Position numbers and translations under genes: made by a program. A DNA stretch of 64,000 bases from Absidia repens (lineage: Eukaryota; Mucoromycota; Mucoromycetes; Mucorales; Cunninghamellaceae), in contig MCGE01000010.1 of assembly GCA_002105175.1 (NCBI GenBank), positions 1,178,001 to 1,242,000 of the forward strand, written 5' to 3'. This document shows, piece after piece, positions 35,997 to 48,129 of this stretch; position 1 is the stretch's first letter, and the number at the start of each line of letters is the position of its first letter. The notes under the pieces were generated by a model. The model worked only from the letters and a program-made list of their open reading frames with translations. It was not told the DNA's origin and searched no databases.

Positions 35997-38914
35997 ATGT
36001 CTATACGCAACCGGAAACATGGGCAACCAGAAACTGCTTCTACCAATGGAATATCAGAAACAACTCGGCAACAATCATTGACACCTTCATCGATTTCCTC
36101 TGCTTCGGATACCTCTTCAACTCATGATCGTTCCAGTAATCAAACGGAAAAACAGCACCACCAACGACAACGACGCCGCTCAAGTACACAGTCGTCAAAT
36201 TCATCTTCGTCAGCAACAACAAGAAAACCGAAACCTGAATTGCTACCACCTGAAGATATTCTTTGCGATAGCAGCATCTTCCAATCATCTCGACCAGTGT
36301 TCTGGAAAAGAAAACGGTTCCATTTCATAGTGGGTGTGACGGTGGGACTCTTGGCAACCTATGGTGCATCAACAACTCCCACAGCAAATGATTTCCAGTC
36401 TTATTTGGCTTTGCAATTGGCAGAAATGGATTTTTCTTCACGTATGCTTCCTGCTGGTGTTGCTATGGACGATCTCTTCGGTAACTTTACAAATTTCTTT
36501 ACCCCAGCCAACTCTGCTACCACTACTGAAGAAGAGTTTATGCCTGCTTGGGGAGCAAAGTAAGTGTTTCATACTTGGTAGTCAATTTGAAAACAAAAAA
36601 AAAGTAGCGTGTTTAACATTTTTATTTTTATTTTATTTTCTTCAGGGCTACCATGGACTTGAAACCTCATTTTCCAGTAGTCATTGTGCCGGGAGTGATA
36701 TCATCTGGATTGGAATCTTGGTCAACTGACGAAAAGGCGCGAAAATACTTTAGAAAACGAATGTGGGGGACGGCCACCATGTTCCGTGCGGTGATCTTGG
36801 ATAAAGAAAGTTGGATACATCACTTACGTCTCGACCCGGTCACTGGACTGGACCCTCTTGGTGTCAAGATACGAGCAGCAAAAGGGTTAGACGCCGCCGA
36901 TTATTTTATCACCGGATATTGGATATGGGGCAAGATCATTGAAAATTTGGCAGCCATTGGATATGACAATAACAATATGATGCTTGCTAGCTACGATTGG
37001 CGTCTTGCCTTTTACAACTTGGAGGTTCGTGACAAGTACTTTACAAAACTCAAGTCTGATTTGGAAACCTCGAAACTGGTTCATGGCAAGAAAACAGTTT
37101 TGCTGGCACATTCCATGGGTAAGATTGTATGACAAACATGAAATGGTATTTGATACACTTATTTATTTCTATATACAACATTTATCTAGGATCCAATCTT
37201 GTTTTATACTTTTTCAAATGGGTACAATCTCCTGAAGGTGGCAATGGCGGTGATCATTGGGTGGAAAATCATATTGAATCTTTTGTTAACATTGGTGGCC
37301 CTATGCTAGGTGTTCCTAAAGCATTTGCTGCGTTATTATCAGGTAACATGAAAAACAGGGTTCGAGAAAGATTAAAGAAATAATGAAACTAAGCGATATA
37401 CTTTTATTTTTATTTACAATAGGGGAAACTCGTGACACTACCTCTTTGGGAAGTTTTGGTGCTTATCTTTTGGAAAAATTCTTTTCTCGGAACGAACGCG
37501 CTTCATTATTAAGAACCTGGGCGGGTGGTTCTTCAATGCTTCCGAAAGGTGGAAATGTTTTTTGGGGAGACAGTGAATCCGCACCGGATGACAATGACGA
37601 TTTTGATACAGCAAACAAAGCAACGAATGAATCTCTGGAACACAACATTGGTCAGAACAAAACATTATCGACGGCAATGAAAAATGGTTTTTTGCACACC
37701 CATGGAAAAACATTGACCTTCTTGAAGAAAAAATTCATGGATAACGCTGAAGATACAAATATCTCTTCAGTCTATTTGGATGACAACAACGACAACGGCA
37801 ACAGTTCAGACGATAGCATGATGGACAAATATCACCACTACACCATGGATGATGCATTAGAATTACTCTATTCAACAGCTAATAAGGACTTCTACAACAT
37901 GATAAAAAGCAACTACTCCAACGGATTTTCATCATCCAAGCAACAATTGAAAAAGAATGCTCACGATCATACCAAATGGGCAAATCCACTGGAAACTCAG
38001 CTACCTACCGGTAAGAATAAAGTACGGTGATCATAAAACTGATTGATGTATATTTAACATTACGGCTTCCTTCTTCTACTTTAGCGCCTAGCATGAAAAT
38101 ATACTGTCTCTATGGTGTCGGTCTACCAACTGAACGAAGTTACCACTATGCTTTTTCTGACGATGAACATACCCATTCTTCTTCTGCAAACAATAGCTGT
38201 GAGCATCATGATGATGCGTTGTGCTTGACTCGTCCCGAAACTGGTGATCATCCCTATTCTGCCGATGGAAACTCCAATGTCACTGTGGAAGGAAATGAAG
38301 GAACTAAGATTGAAGTGCCTCGCTTGATGGTAAGATACTGCTCCTGTTCATTTGTTTTGGGGAAGACTAATTCGAACCATTTATTATCATGTAGTACATT
38401 GACAAATCCATCAATGAAGGTGTGCGTTTTAGTAATGGGTAAGTTCAAAAGATAAAGGGAGGAGGAAGGGGTTTTAGGGATATTATACTGCGACCATGTT
38501 ATTTATACCATCTTTTTTTTTTTTTTAATAGTGATGGTACGGTGCCTTTGCTCTCTTTGGGTTACATGTGTGCCCCTAAAAATGGCGCTTGGACGAAAAA
38601 TGGCGACCTTTATAATCCGGGGCGTAGTCCGATCAAGACCAAAGAATATATGCATGAGGAATCTGATGGGAAATTAAATGTACGCGGAGGTACCAAGACT
38701 GCTGATCATGTTGATATATTGGGTAACTGGGATATGACGGTAAGATTGAAATTAAAATGATGATTTTCTATAACTAATATATGTATATGTATCTATTTTT
38801 GCATAGCTTGACCTACTAAGGATTGTATCCAATGCTGGTGAAAATGTGACTGAAACTATCCACTCCAACATCGAAGAAATTGCCAGTAGTATACCTGTAG
38901 TACCCCAACCTTAG
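35997..38914 (+). CDS. LRO1: Phospholipid:diacylglycerol acyltransferase (PDAT, Lro1-like)
   Basis: Eight exons (35997-36559, 36646-37118, 37190-37342, 37423-38010, 38085-38329, 38395-38438, 38532-38739, 38807-38914) sum to 2382 nt, giving 793 residues from MSIRNRKH; an earlier in-frame ATG at 35919 would add a hydrophobic leader and is less likely. It makes triacylglycerol at the ER by moving an acyl group from phospholipid to diacylglycerol. Seen: a Ser/Gln/Arg-rich cytosolic N-terminus, one transmembrane segment (FHFIVGVTVGLLATYGAS), HFPVVIVPGVISSGLESW, the RKRMWGTATM stretch, a lid Trp-rich region (ITGYWIWGKIIENLAAIGYD), the lipase nucleophile in LLAHSMGSN, catalytic Asp in NGDGTVPL, and His in TADHVDILGN. 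An acidic Asp/Asn-rich insert of about 100 residues lies in exon 4. Confidence 0.95.
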
Positions 38915-39426
38915 TTATAGCGGTAGCTCTAGTCACATAATTTAGTTTTTTACTCTTCATCATATTTTAATAAAGTTATTTACATACTATAATATATGCC
39001 TTGAAAAACATTGTGTTGACATGTGTTCGTATCATAAGATTTTATAGATATGATGTACGACTTTTGGAAAGGGAAATGACCACGAAGAAATCAGCAAAGG
39101 AGAGAGCTCTGATATTATGATTTTACTAATGACATGAAGGGACCTTCTCCTTGAACAATGAACATCGAGTCATCAACATGTCTTGATACTGTATTTCCTA
39201 AAGCGGTTACTTTTGGTGATAATGATGGCTCTTTTGATTATGCGTTTTCGTGGTGGAAAATAAGGGACGGAAATTTTCTTCAGTCGATCCGTTATTTTTT
39301 TTAAAAGACAGCTTTCCGTTCAAAATGCTTTTGTGCTCTTTTTTTCTTTTTTCTTCTTTTCTTTTTTTTTCGATACAACTACTTATTTATTATTGTATAC
39401 CCTGTCTTACGCTTTAACATACAAAA
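38915..39426. other. Intergenic PDAT / kinesin
   Basis: PDAT 3' flank with AATAAA near 38969, then a CT-rich kinesin 5' region with runs of T and C. No other gene seen. Confidence 0.5.
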
Positions 39427-42400
39427 ATGAAAAGATCAAGAATACCCTTTTTGACATCTCAACAACAAACGCCTTCCTTTTCACCTGCTACTTTTCTGCA
39501 GAATATGACCGACAATCAACCGCCCGCCTCACCACCAGCAACACCTCTGCTTTACTCATCCGATTCTTACACTATTTCCACACCCTCTCCATCTTCTTCT
39601 TATGCATCACTCGCAACGTCTGCGTCAACAAAAAGTCTTCGCCCCAAACTATCAAAATCGACCACTATCGCAAGTGAAAATATTCAGGTCATGGTACGTT
39701 GTCGTCCTCCGTCCGATATGGAAGAGCAAAGTCATGAACAAGATTGCTGGTTGTTGATACCTGAACAAGGAACTGTCAAGCTGGATGAATCGAATGGAAC
39801 GACATTTGAATATGGTAAAACGAATACTTTATTACTGTGTACTGGTGTTTACCCCTTTTTCTGCCTCTGACCCCTTACACCCCTCTTTTTTTCTTTTAGA
39901 TAGGGTATTCAAAGGTACGGATAACACTGAAATCTATGAATCCGGTATACAAAAACTGGTCAGGTAACATGAAAAAAAATACAGTCATCCTACTTTGGTT
40001 TCTGAATATTGACAAACATCCTTTGATCAGGTCTACTATGGAAGGTTACAATGGTAAGTACTGCGCTATAAATATTGCTCATTGTTTTTTTGTTTTGTTT
40101 TTTCAAACACCTTTTTTTACTGTATATATAGGGACCGTATTTGCATATGGACAAACTGCTAGTGGGAAAACTTACGTGAGTACACTTTGTAAATATATCA
40201 AATATATACCAAATCCACTCACTTTTTCTTTTTTCTTTTTTTCTAGACAATGGTAAATTGGGAAGATTAGAAATGCCAACAAATGAACTCATATTCAACC
40301 CTCTATTGGCGGGCCATCTTTTTTATTTTTAGACTGGTAGGTTAAATTTTTCAGTAAAACGTCAATTGAAATTCACAGTGCTGACGTTTATCTTTCTTTA
40401 TTCATTCACCATTATAGGAACTGCCGAAGAACCTGGTGTGATACCTAAAGCGGTGGCAGATGTTTTTACCTATATTGAAGAAGAGGTACGATTTGGTTGT
40501 TTTTTTGGTACAAAGGGCCACGAAGAATACTAATTTGATCATCCACAAAAACGATGCTCTTTTTAGGCAATTGACCGTGAATTCTTATTACAAGTGTCAT
40601 ACATGGAAATATACAATGAAAAGATCAACGATTTACTAAATACTGGACGACATTCAACTGGCTTATCTATCCGTACAACAACTCATGGACAGGTAAAAAT
40701 AGGTCATATTATGTATTTATTTGAGTTCAAGGAACACTCATCTATTTAATATTGTAGGACTATGTTGAAAACCTAAGCACTATGGCTGTGACTACACCGG
40801 AAGAAGTGATGAACTATATTGAGCTGGGTGAAGGTAACGCCCAAGTAAAAAAAAAAAAAAAGATTGTCTGAAAACGTGAACTAATGTTTGGTTTTATATC
40901 TTATAGGACGACGACATACAAGTGAAACTGATTTCAATAAAAACAGTAGCCGCTCTCATACAATATTTCAATTGGTAATCATCCAATCACCCCATTATTT
41001 TTTTGTTTATGTTATTTATTATGATCTGATGACCTTTTACTTTTTTAGATTATCGAAAGCAAACCGAGGATGTCCTCTTTGGCGTCGGTGCGAACTTCTC
41101 GGTTGGTAAGTATGAAAAAAGAAGATAAATGATCCAGACAACTTACTTGGTGACTTTTTTGAATAGAATCTGATCGATTTGGCTGGGTCTGAAAAGGTGG
41201 CGACAAACACGGAACGACGTCAAGAAGGATCATTTATCAATAAAAGGTATGCCATATATTTGGTTATCACAAACAGTCTCTAACATTCTCTTATTTACTT
41301 ATTTAGTTTATTGACATTGGGCAAAGTGATTACTCAACTGAATGAAGGGTATGAAAAACAAGGACACAAATAATATACAAGGATCTAACTTTTTTATTCA
41401 GGGCAAAGCATATTCCATACCGGGACTCTAAGCTGACTAGAATTCTTAGTGCCTCTCTCTCTGGGAATGATCGTGTGGCTGTCATTTGTACCATCAACCC
41501 TGCCTGGAAATCAAAGGATGAATCAACAAATACTCTTCGGTTTGCTCAGGGTGTGAAAAAAGTGCGCATCAACCCCAAAATTACCCAGGTAAGAAAGTGA
41601 TTTAAAAAAATAAGATATCCATACATAAAAATGACACTTGATTTATTCCCTTTTTATTTTAGGTTGCTCAAAATTCTCGGCTACAAAATTACAAGGAACA
41701 AATCGTGGAGCTTGAAATTCAAATGCAAAGAAAAACGGAGGTAAAAAAAAAAAAAAAAAAAGAGGTAGTTAGCCCCTTTCCCACACACTTACTTTTTTTT
41801 CTCCTTTTTTTTTCTTTATTTTTTTATACAACAAAATGACTGATGACTCTTTTAATTCCTCTTTATTCTCAAACTCACAGCAAGAAGCTGAAACCAAAGA
41901 AAGGTAGGCACTTTTTTTTTTATTGGTTAAAGCTAAACTTTTTGCTTTTATTGTCTCTTTAGACTATCTCATCTACTCAGTTTAATCCTTACAAGCTCAA
42001 AAGCAACACAAAATGTTACAGTAAGTATTTTAAACAAAGTAAACCCTTATATTGATGGAAAAAAAATAGCAATTTATCTTCTTTTTTTATTATTATTCTT
42101 ATCCCTAGACAAGCAAATTAGCTGAAGCGGTCACTAATCCTGAACTTCTACTCAATGGCAGTATTGGCGACGTGGTGAAAGAATGTGAACAGCACTTATC
42201 AGCATCAATTTATAAGCACCAAGATGAAATCAAGAGAAAGGATCAAGACTTACACCAAATAGAATATCGTTTTCTCCAATGTCAAGAAACCCTCGAAAAG
42301 AAATCGCTGATGTTTGAAGAATTACAACTGACTTTACAGGACTATCAAGGCATCAACGAAGATTTGCAATCACAATTGGACAAGTACCGGAACAGTTTTG

Positions 42401-43158
42401 TGGAAGTCAACAAACGATGGAATGGTCTCGAATCATCTATCAATGATTACAAAGAACGTTTGGTCATCTCGGAAGGCAAGGTGACTATGCTGGAAGCACA
42501 ACAAAAAGCGGACGACCATATTAAAAAGCAACTTGAACAACAATTGGACGACTGCAAAGCTGAAATGGAACAACGACTACAAGATGATGGATTAATTGGA
42601 ATGGTACAATCGTTACGTGATGATCCAGACGATGATGACGATGATGATGAGAAGAAAAGCGAACATTTGGAAGAGTTGGATCACTTGGATGATGAAAAGA
42701 GCAACATAAATCATAGTGAAAAGGACGATTGCAATCAGCAACTTTTGACGGATTTGAAAGATCAACTACACCAAATGAAATTAGAATCCGAACAACAACG
42801 ACATGATTATATGACGGAACTGGAAAAAGAACGCGAACAAAGCAGCATCTGTAGAACCAAAATCTATCAAGTACAGGCCAAGTTAGATGAAGTGGAATCA
42901 GCATTGAAACAAGCAAAGATTGACGAAGTAGAGCATGCGTTGAATTTGGCGAAATTAAACCAGGCGGAAGATGCGGCGAAAAAGGCAAACAGCATTGTCG
43001 CACCACAACTATCAGCAACAACTTTACCACCACTCACATCATCCGAATCTTCTGCACCCTGTGATACCAAGTTGATCCATTCCATCACTCGATCTTTATA
43101 TCTGGATCATAATGCATGGATATTACTTTTGGCTTTTGCGTTTTGGCTATTTGTGTAA
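39427..43158 (+). CDS. Kinesin-7 (CENP-E/Kip2-like) motor with C-terminal hydrophobic anchor
   Basis: I reconstruct 18 exons summing to 2442 nt, 813 residues: 39427-39814, 39900-39963, 40031-40053, 40132-40175, 40247-40252, 40333-40336, 40418-40485, 40567-40692, 40758-40833, 40907-40974, 41049-41105, 41167-41246, 41307-41348, 41402-41588, 41663-41740, 41881-41903, 41963-42020, 42109-43158. The motor domain follows a Ser/Pro-rich extension of about 85 residues. Seen: IQVMVRCRPP, P-loop GQTASGKTYTMTGT, switch I NSSRSHTIF, LIDLAGSEK, INKSLLTLGKVITQLNEG and the neck. The order and the HIPYRDSKLTRIL segment fit kinesin-7. A coiled coil follows with an Asp-rich stretch. The last 15 residues, AWILLLAFAFWLFV at the very C-terminus, look like a tail anchor. 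Two exons are only 6 and 4 nt (see findings). Cargo and direction are not deducible. Confidence 0.9.
40247..40252 (+). other. 6-nt microexon of the kinesin gene
   Basis: ACAATG flanked by TTTCTAG and GTAAAT; encodes Thr-Met of the GKTYTMTG nucleotide-binding motif. Confidence 0.88.
40333..40336 (+). other. 4-nt microexon of the kinesin gene
   Basis: ACTG flanked by TTTTTAG and GTAGGT; supplies Thr and the first base of Gly in TYTMTGT. Together with the 6-nt exon it keeps the frame into the exon at 40418. Confidence 0.86.
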
Positions 43159-44209
43159 ATGGATCTCTTAGGTTAGACTCCCTTCTCCTCATCTCTCTTT
43201 TTCTTTTTCTTTTTTTTTTTTTTTTTTTTTTTTTTTGTTTGTCTGTTTGTTTATTCACTTTCCCTCCCATCGCTTACATATATCATACTTTAGCTGTATA
43301 TACCATCGTTTACATTTTTTTTATCATATATCAATAAAAATATCATTTTATATTACCTTTTTTTTTTTATTTGTGATCTTCTGTGGTAGCTGTTGATTTA
43401 TGAAAACCGAGTTATTCGAAGGAGCTTCTTGGTTTTGATGAAAAAGATTTAGAGATTGATTAATATGAAATCATTGACTGACTGGTTCGAGCGTAGTTTA
43501 GGATGTACCTTGTTTTATCGCTGCATCATGATGACTGCGCCAAATGCCAAATTACAATATACAATTTGGCTTGCTTAACTTGCATCTTATATGCGATTCT
43601 TTCCCCCCCCCCACAGAAGTTTGTAATCTCAGTTATTACTTTATGGATATCAAAAAGCATACACCATTATCTCGATTTCTGCCCTGAGATTTGCGCTGTT
43701 TGCAACATTTCCTTTTTTAGAAAGGAGGAAGGTTTGCATCATTTTATCTAAATAAAAAAGTAACGGTAAATTTAATATTGAACAAGACTTTAATATAAAA
43801 TTTATTTTAGATAAATAAAAAAAAGATATAGTGTGATGATTATCAACCATCTAGAAAAAATGTAGGCGAGCTGATTAACTATATTTTACATGGACTGGAC
43901 GATGATGTTTCATGACTCATGTTTCCTTTTAAAACAGCACAATTATTTTTTATTGCATATTATATTAATCGACATAGGCTAATCAATATGAACCGTAGAG
44001 TAGGATGGGATTACTATTTATATTTTTAAGTCACTTGGAGAGCTTTCACCCAGTCGCTGGGCATCAAGGAGCGGAATAAGTAGTCATAAATACGCTAGAA
44101 CGCAGAATAAAATGATCTATAGGGACGGTTACATGCACAGCACAATTAGTATTATTTACATGTTTGGTAGAGCAGCTATATATTCATCTTTATAAGTGAT
44201 CTAACACCG
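43159..44209. other. Kinesin 3' flank and gene-poor DNA
   Basis: A T-run of about 28 near 43209-43236, a poly(A) signal AATAAA near 43332, then AT-rich DNA without recognisable genes or repeats apart from a small hairpin CCCAGTCGCTGGG near 44049. Confidence 0.5.
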
Positions 44210-45045
44210 TCAACTAGTCAGTAGGCCTTTATAAGGGGGGGGTGACAAGAAGTCATGGTGGGTGAACTAGGAAGCAAATTCTTGGCAGGACACCCTACAA
44301 AATAGTTTATGATACAATAACACTACTTCTCACTATTTAATGGGACAGAGGAAGTAAAATAAAAAAAAATCATATTTTATTGAAGTATGATTAGAAAATA
44401 TCAAAGGTAAAGAAGAGGGGTTCATTGTAACAAGGGATTTGATAGAGGGATCTATTGGAGAAAGCATGAGGGAGGCTGATGTGAGATTCGATGAATGGTC
44501 AAAACTAATCTAAAACAAAAAACCTATAAAGAAACTACTGTAAATCGGGAGCTGATATAATCTACAAGACAGAGAAATATTAAAGTAATATGTTTGATTG
44601 AAGCACGGCATTGGTCAGTACTAATCGAAGAGGGTGATGGTAGTAAGATAGCGATCCATTGTCCAAGTCATGAAAGAGAATAACGGGGCATTTTTAATTA
44701 AAATAAATAAAAAAAAAAGACATGTTTAATTCAGATAAGATACATGCTATGGATAAACTAACACTAAACTAAGCTAATGAAGGCTCCAAAAAGCTAATTA
44801 AAGGTGCCCTTAAATCCTAGATCCAAAATGAAAGGGTCTCCCGATGCATCTTGTAATCCCTGAGCTGGAAACCCTTCTAAACTAGTACTGATACAATTCT
44901 AGGTCCAAAATAACCCCATAGAAGTTGAATGGTGAAGAAAAATTAAAATGAAAAAAAAAGAAAATGAAAAGAAAGAGTGTGAGAGAAGGAAAAAAAAATT
45001 GGGAAAAAAATGCACAAGTGCGGGATTTGAATCTTTTTGCCGTGG
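44210..45045 (-). repeat. Dispersed repeat family, copy C (inverted)
   Basis: Reverse-complement orientation relative to copies A, B and D. Read on the minus strand it begins ATTCAAATCCCGC, passes GTTTAGAAGGGTTTCCAGCT and TTTTTGGAGCCTTCATTAGC, and ends beyond CTTCAATAAAATATG and CCTCTGTCCCATTA. Ends approximate. Confidence 0.85.
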
Positions 45046-45444
45046 ACATAAAAAATGAAGCCCTGCATGTGCATGTGGTAAAAAAAAAAAAGCTTATGTA
45101 TGTGTTAATGAAAGGTTAGGCATGAGGTGACTTCGAGCAACCATCGTGCCTAAATGCTCCGCTGGTGTATGTACACTCGATTTTAAAACGTAAGAGCCAA
45201 AAAGACAGTGAAGGACTCATAAAAGAAAAGCAGCAACGAGCCGATTGAAACATACTGGAAAGCATCAAATTTAGTTGCCCACATAGCATCCTTTTTTTTT
45301 TTTTTTTTTTCTGATGAATGTCTTGATGTTACAATTTCTCTGCCTCCTCTCTACCAAATACGGTTGGGTTTACGCTTGAGATTTCTTGTGGTCACTCATC
45401 ATTAAAACAAAAACATAACCTCTGTGGTGGACGATTTTAACCTT

Positions 45445-46578
45445 TGAGAACTATTTGGCTGGGATGAACTCATAACCTGGGCTATGAGTGAAGGCTCATG
45501 ATTGGGAAATTTGGCTGAGTGTGTGAGTGCCTCATGCATAGTTGGTTTCGTGCGCGACGCATGTGACATATTGAAAATTTAGTATAAATACCTCCAAAGA
45601 AAAATCAAAAGAAAAAAAATATTATTATCTTTATTTTATTTTTTAATAAATTCATCATCGAAACTTTTTTTAAACCACCAACACTTGCTTTTCCTTTATT
45701 CGCACTTCGTAACATATCATAAACTTTTGACAGCTGAGTCTGAATATTTTTTTTGACTTTGATCTTGGTCCATATTTATTTTATCGACCTTATTATTGTC
45801 ATTCTTGAAAATAACACATCACAACCCGGACTTTCAAGTCTAACCCGATTTTATTTTCAAGCCTTTGAAGCTACAAATGGTTGAAACTTCATCCTAAAAA
45901 GTTCTGGCGCCCACACTATAAAAACCTACAAAAAAAATTCCAGTTACGACATAGCAACTGTTGATACTGATCTTGATCTTGGAAAATTGTTTGGTTGGGA
46001 CAAATTGATAACCTGGGCCATGACAGAAGAAGCCTAACCCGACGTTCACAACCTGATGTTCATAACCCGACGTTCACAAACTGACATTCATAACCCGACG
46101 TTCACAACCTGATGTTCATAACCCGACGTTCACAATCCAATATTTAACATAAAAATTTAGTATAAATACCTCTAAAAAATTTCAAAAGAAAAAAAGGAAT
46201 TATTATATTTGAATCACTTTTTACTCTTTTTATTTTTTTAATAAATTCATTACAAAGGTTTTTTTAAACCTCCCAACTTGTTGGCTTCCTTTTATTCCAC
46301 ACTTTGGAATATTTTTATTATATATTTTTGACAGCTGAGTCTGAATCTCGCTTCACTTTATTTTTTTGACTTGATTTAAGTCACTACTTATTTTATTGAC
46401 CTTATTATTTTCATCTTTGAAAATAATACATCCTCACTTGGACTCTCAAGTTTAGTCCTATATTATCTTTAAGCCTTTGAAGCTACAATCGGTTGAACTT
46501 AATCCTAAAAAGTTCTGGTGCTCACTCTATAAAAAATAAAAACCTACAAAAACAAATTCCAGTTACGACCTAACAACC
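45445..46578. repeat. Tandem pair of about 0.5-kb LTR-like units
   Basis: Two diverged direct repeats, about 45445-45960 and 45980-46578. Each has a GATAACCTGGGC-type segment, then TTTAGTATAAATACCTC (TATA-like), TTAATAAATTCAT (poly(A)-like) about 60-70 bp later, TTTTGACAGCTGAGTCTGAAT, TTGAAGCTACAA, AAAAAGTTCTGG and TTCCAGTTACGAC. TATA and AATAAA so close together, followed in unit 1 by TGGCGCCCACAC that resembles a tRNA primer-binding site, suggest solo LTRs. No gag or pol sequence is present, and the ends do not show a clear TG...CA. Family unidentified. Confidence 0.6.
46037..46139. repeat. 28-bp minisatellite
   Basis: About 3.6 copies of a 28-bp unit beginning ACCCGACGTTCACAA, each made of two similar halves. 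It sits inside the second LTR-like unit, upstream of its TATA-like motif, and is absent from the first unit. Confidence 0.9.
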
Positions 46579-46703
46579 AAAATTAGCCGTAACACAACCA
46601 AATTTAGCCGCAACAAAAGACATCTTTCAGATACATAAAAACAAGAATCAAGTGATTCACAAACGACAGCAACTTAAACAAAATAAAAAGAGCAAAAAGT
46701 AAC

Positions 46704-46774
46704 TGCCGGGACTGAGAATCGAACTCAGGTCAGTGCGGCCACAACGCAATGTACTGCCACTATACTATCCCGGC
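46704..46774 (-). tRNA. tRNA-His (GTG)
   Basis: 71 nt with discriminator A. Acceptor stem GCCGGGA/TCCCGGC pairs fully. The A box (TAGTATAGTGG) and B box (GTTCGATTC) match consensus, the T-stem CTGAG/CTCAG is perfect, and the anticodon loop is TTGTGGC (GTG). The outermost anticodon-stem pair is a U-C mismatch, an oddity. Downstream on its strand is a TTTTT Pol III terminator within a few bases. No intron. Confidence 0.92.
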
Positions 46775-47469
46775 TTATATTTTTTTTCAAAAAGGATGTG
46801 ATATATAAGCATATTGGTTTAAATTGACACGAACGACGAATAATCAATAAAATATTGATCGTCTATATTTTTCTCATAATAGACAATGCCATTGGACGAT
46901 AGATGAGTATTTACAGGTCTATGATGATCACTTATTGCACGATAAAAGGGTATAAACGGGTTTATGATAATCACTTTATTGGACGATACAAGGGTATATG
47001 CGGACTGATACGGTGACTCATTTGAAATACACACTTCTTGATATCAATACTATATCTTCTATACAATCATACAATTGGGTCAACAAACAGGGTTTTTTTT
47101 ATTCAAACGTAATAATAATGATAATAACACTATCAATACTACAAACAAATAATAATAATAATAATAATAATAAAATACAACTAGTACCAACTATACTACA
47201 AAGTAGAGAAGAGATACCACATACTACATACTACATACTACATGCTACTAAATAGCTTCTGAAGGAGCTTCCTCCAACAGAAGTAAAGATAGGCTATTAT
47301 CACCTCGTACGCAGCAACATCATTCAGTATGAAGCAGAGGAAATTTGTGCTATAAGATAATAGTATGAGTGTACTGTTTTGTAGAAGGCAATGTTTTCTT
47401 TGTGCAATTACCTTACATCTTGGGAAATATTTGTAATGTTGTATGAAGGGAACTGAGTCATATCTAGAG

Positions 47470-47519
<50 letters not shown>

Positions 47520-47637
47520 TGGGTCTATGAGAAAAAAGGATATGAAAAACTTAGTATGTGTGAAAAAGCGACACGTAATGATATTTCACCACCCAGTTTT
47601 CTTACCTTCTAGTTAATCGTCACAAAAGATGTCAAAA

Positions 47638-47885
47638 GCAATGTGCAGCTCTAAAGGATAAAAAGACAGTGATAAGTGAGAATGCCTTCTTTTTTGGGGG
47701 GTTCGTCATTCAGATGCTTACTGGGATGTAAACAAAGATGAAGAAAAGGAAGACAAGAGCAATATACAACTTTAAAGGATAAAAAGACAGAAGTGATAAG
47801 TGAGAATGCCTTTTTTTTTGGAGGGGGGGGGCGCGTTCTACATAAAGATGCTTACCGGGATGTAAAGAAGAAAAGAGACAAACAA
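47638..47885. repeat. About 120-bp tandem duplication
   Basis: The segment around 47638-47755 (…AAAGGATAAAAAGACAGTGA, TAAGTGAGAATGCCTT, GATGCTTACTGGGATGTAAA) recurs at about 47758-47885 with small changes and a longer G/T run. Confidence 0.85.
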
Positions 47886-48129
47886 ACATCATCGGTTGGA
47901 ATGGTTCATAGCAGTTACCTATTCAAAAAAACAAAAGATAATCGTATACAGTTTAAGATACTTTTTCATTGATATTAGTCCAGCTATTATCAAAAAACAA
48001 AACACCTTACAAGAAATCCATGATGGCTAGGGTGATGACAAAAAAAAAAAAAAAGGAAGAAGAAGCGACATAAAAAATAAGAATGAAGTAAAATAAATAA
48101 AAAATAATAGCGGGAATTGAATTATCAGG

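Noticed and set aside
43116..43337. Small Phe-rich frame after the kinesin
   Set aside because: Overlaps the kinesin end and a T-run in the 3' flank; no independent evidence.
45025..45045. TTCAAATCCCGC at the start of repeat copies as part of a true tRNA
   Set aside because: The flanking bases cannot form a T-stem (CCCGC has no partner) in any of the four copies, so at most it is a decayed B box.
46037..46139. CRISPR-like array
   Set aside because: Units are contiguous 28-bp tandem repeats without unique spacers, in a fungal genome.
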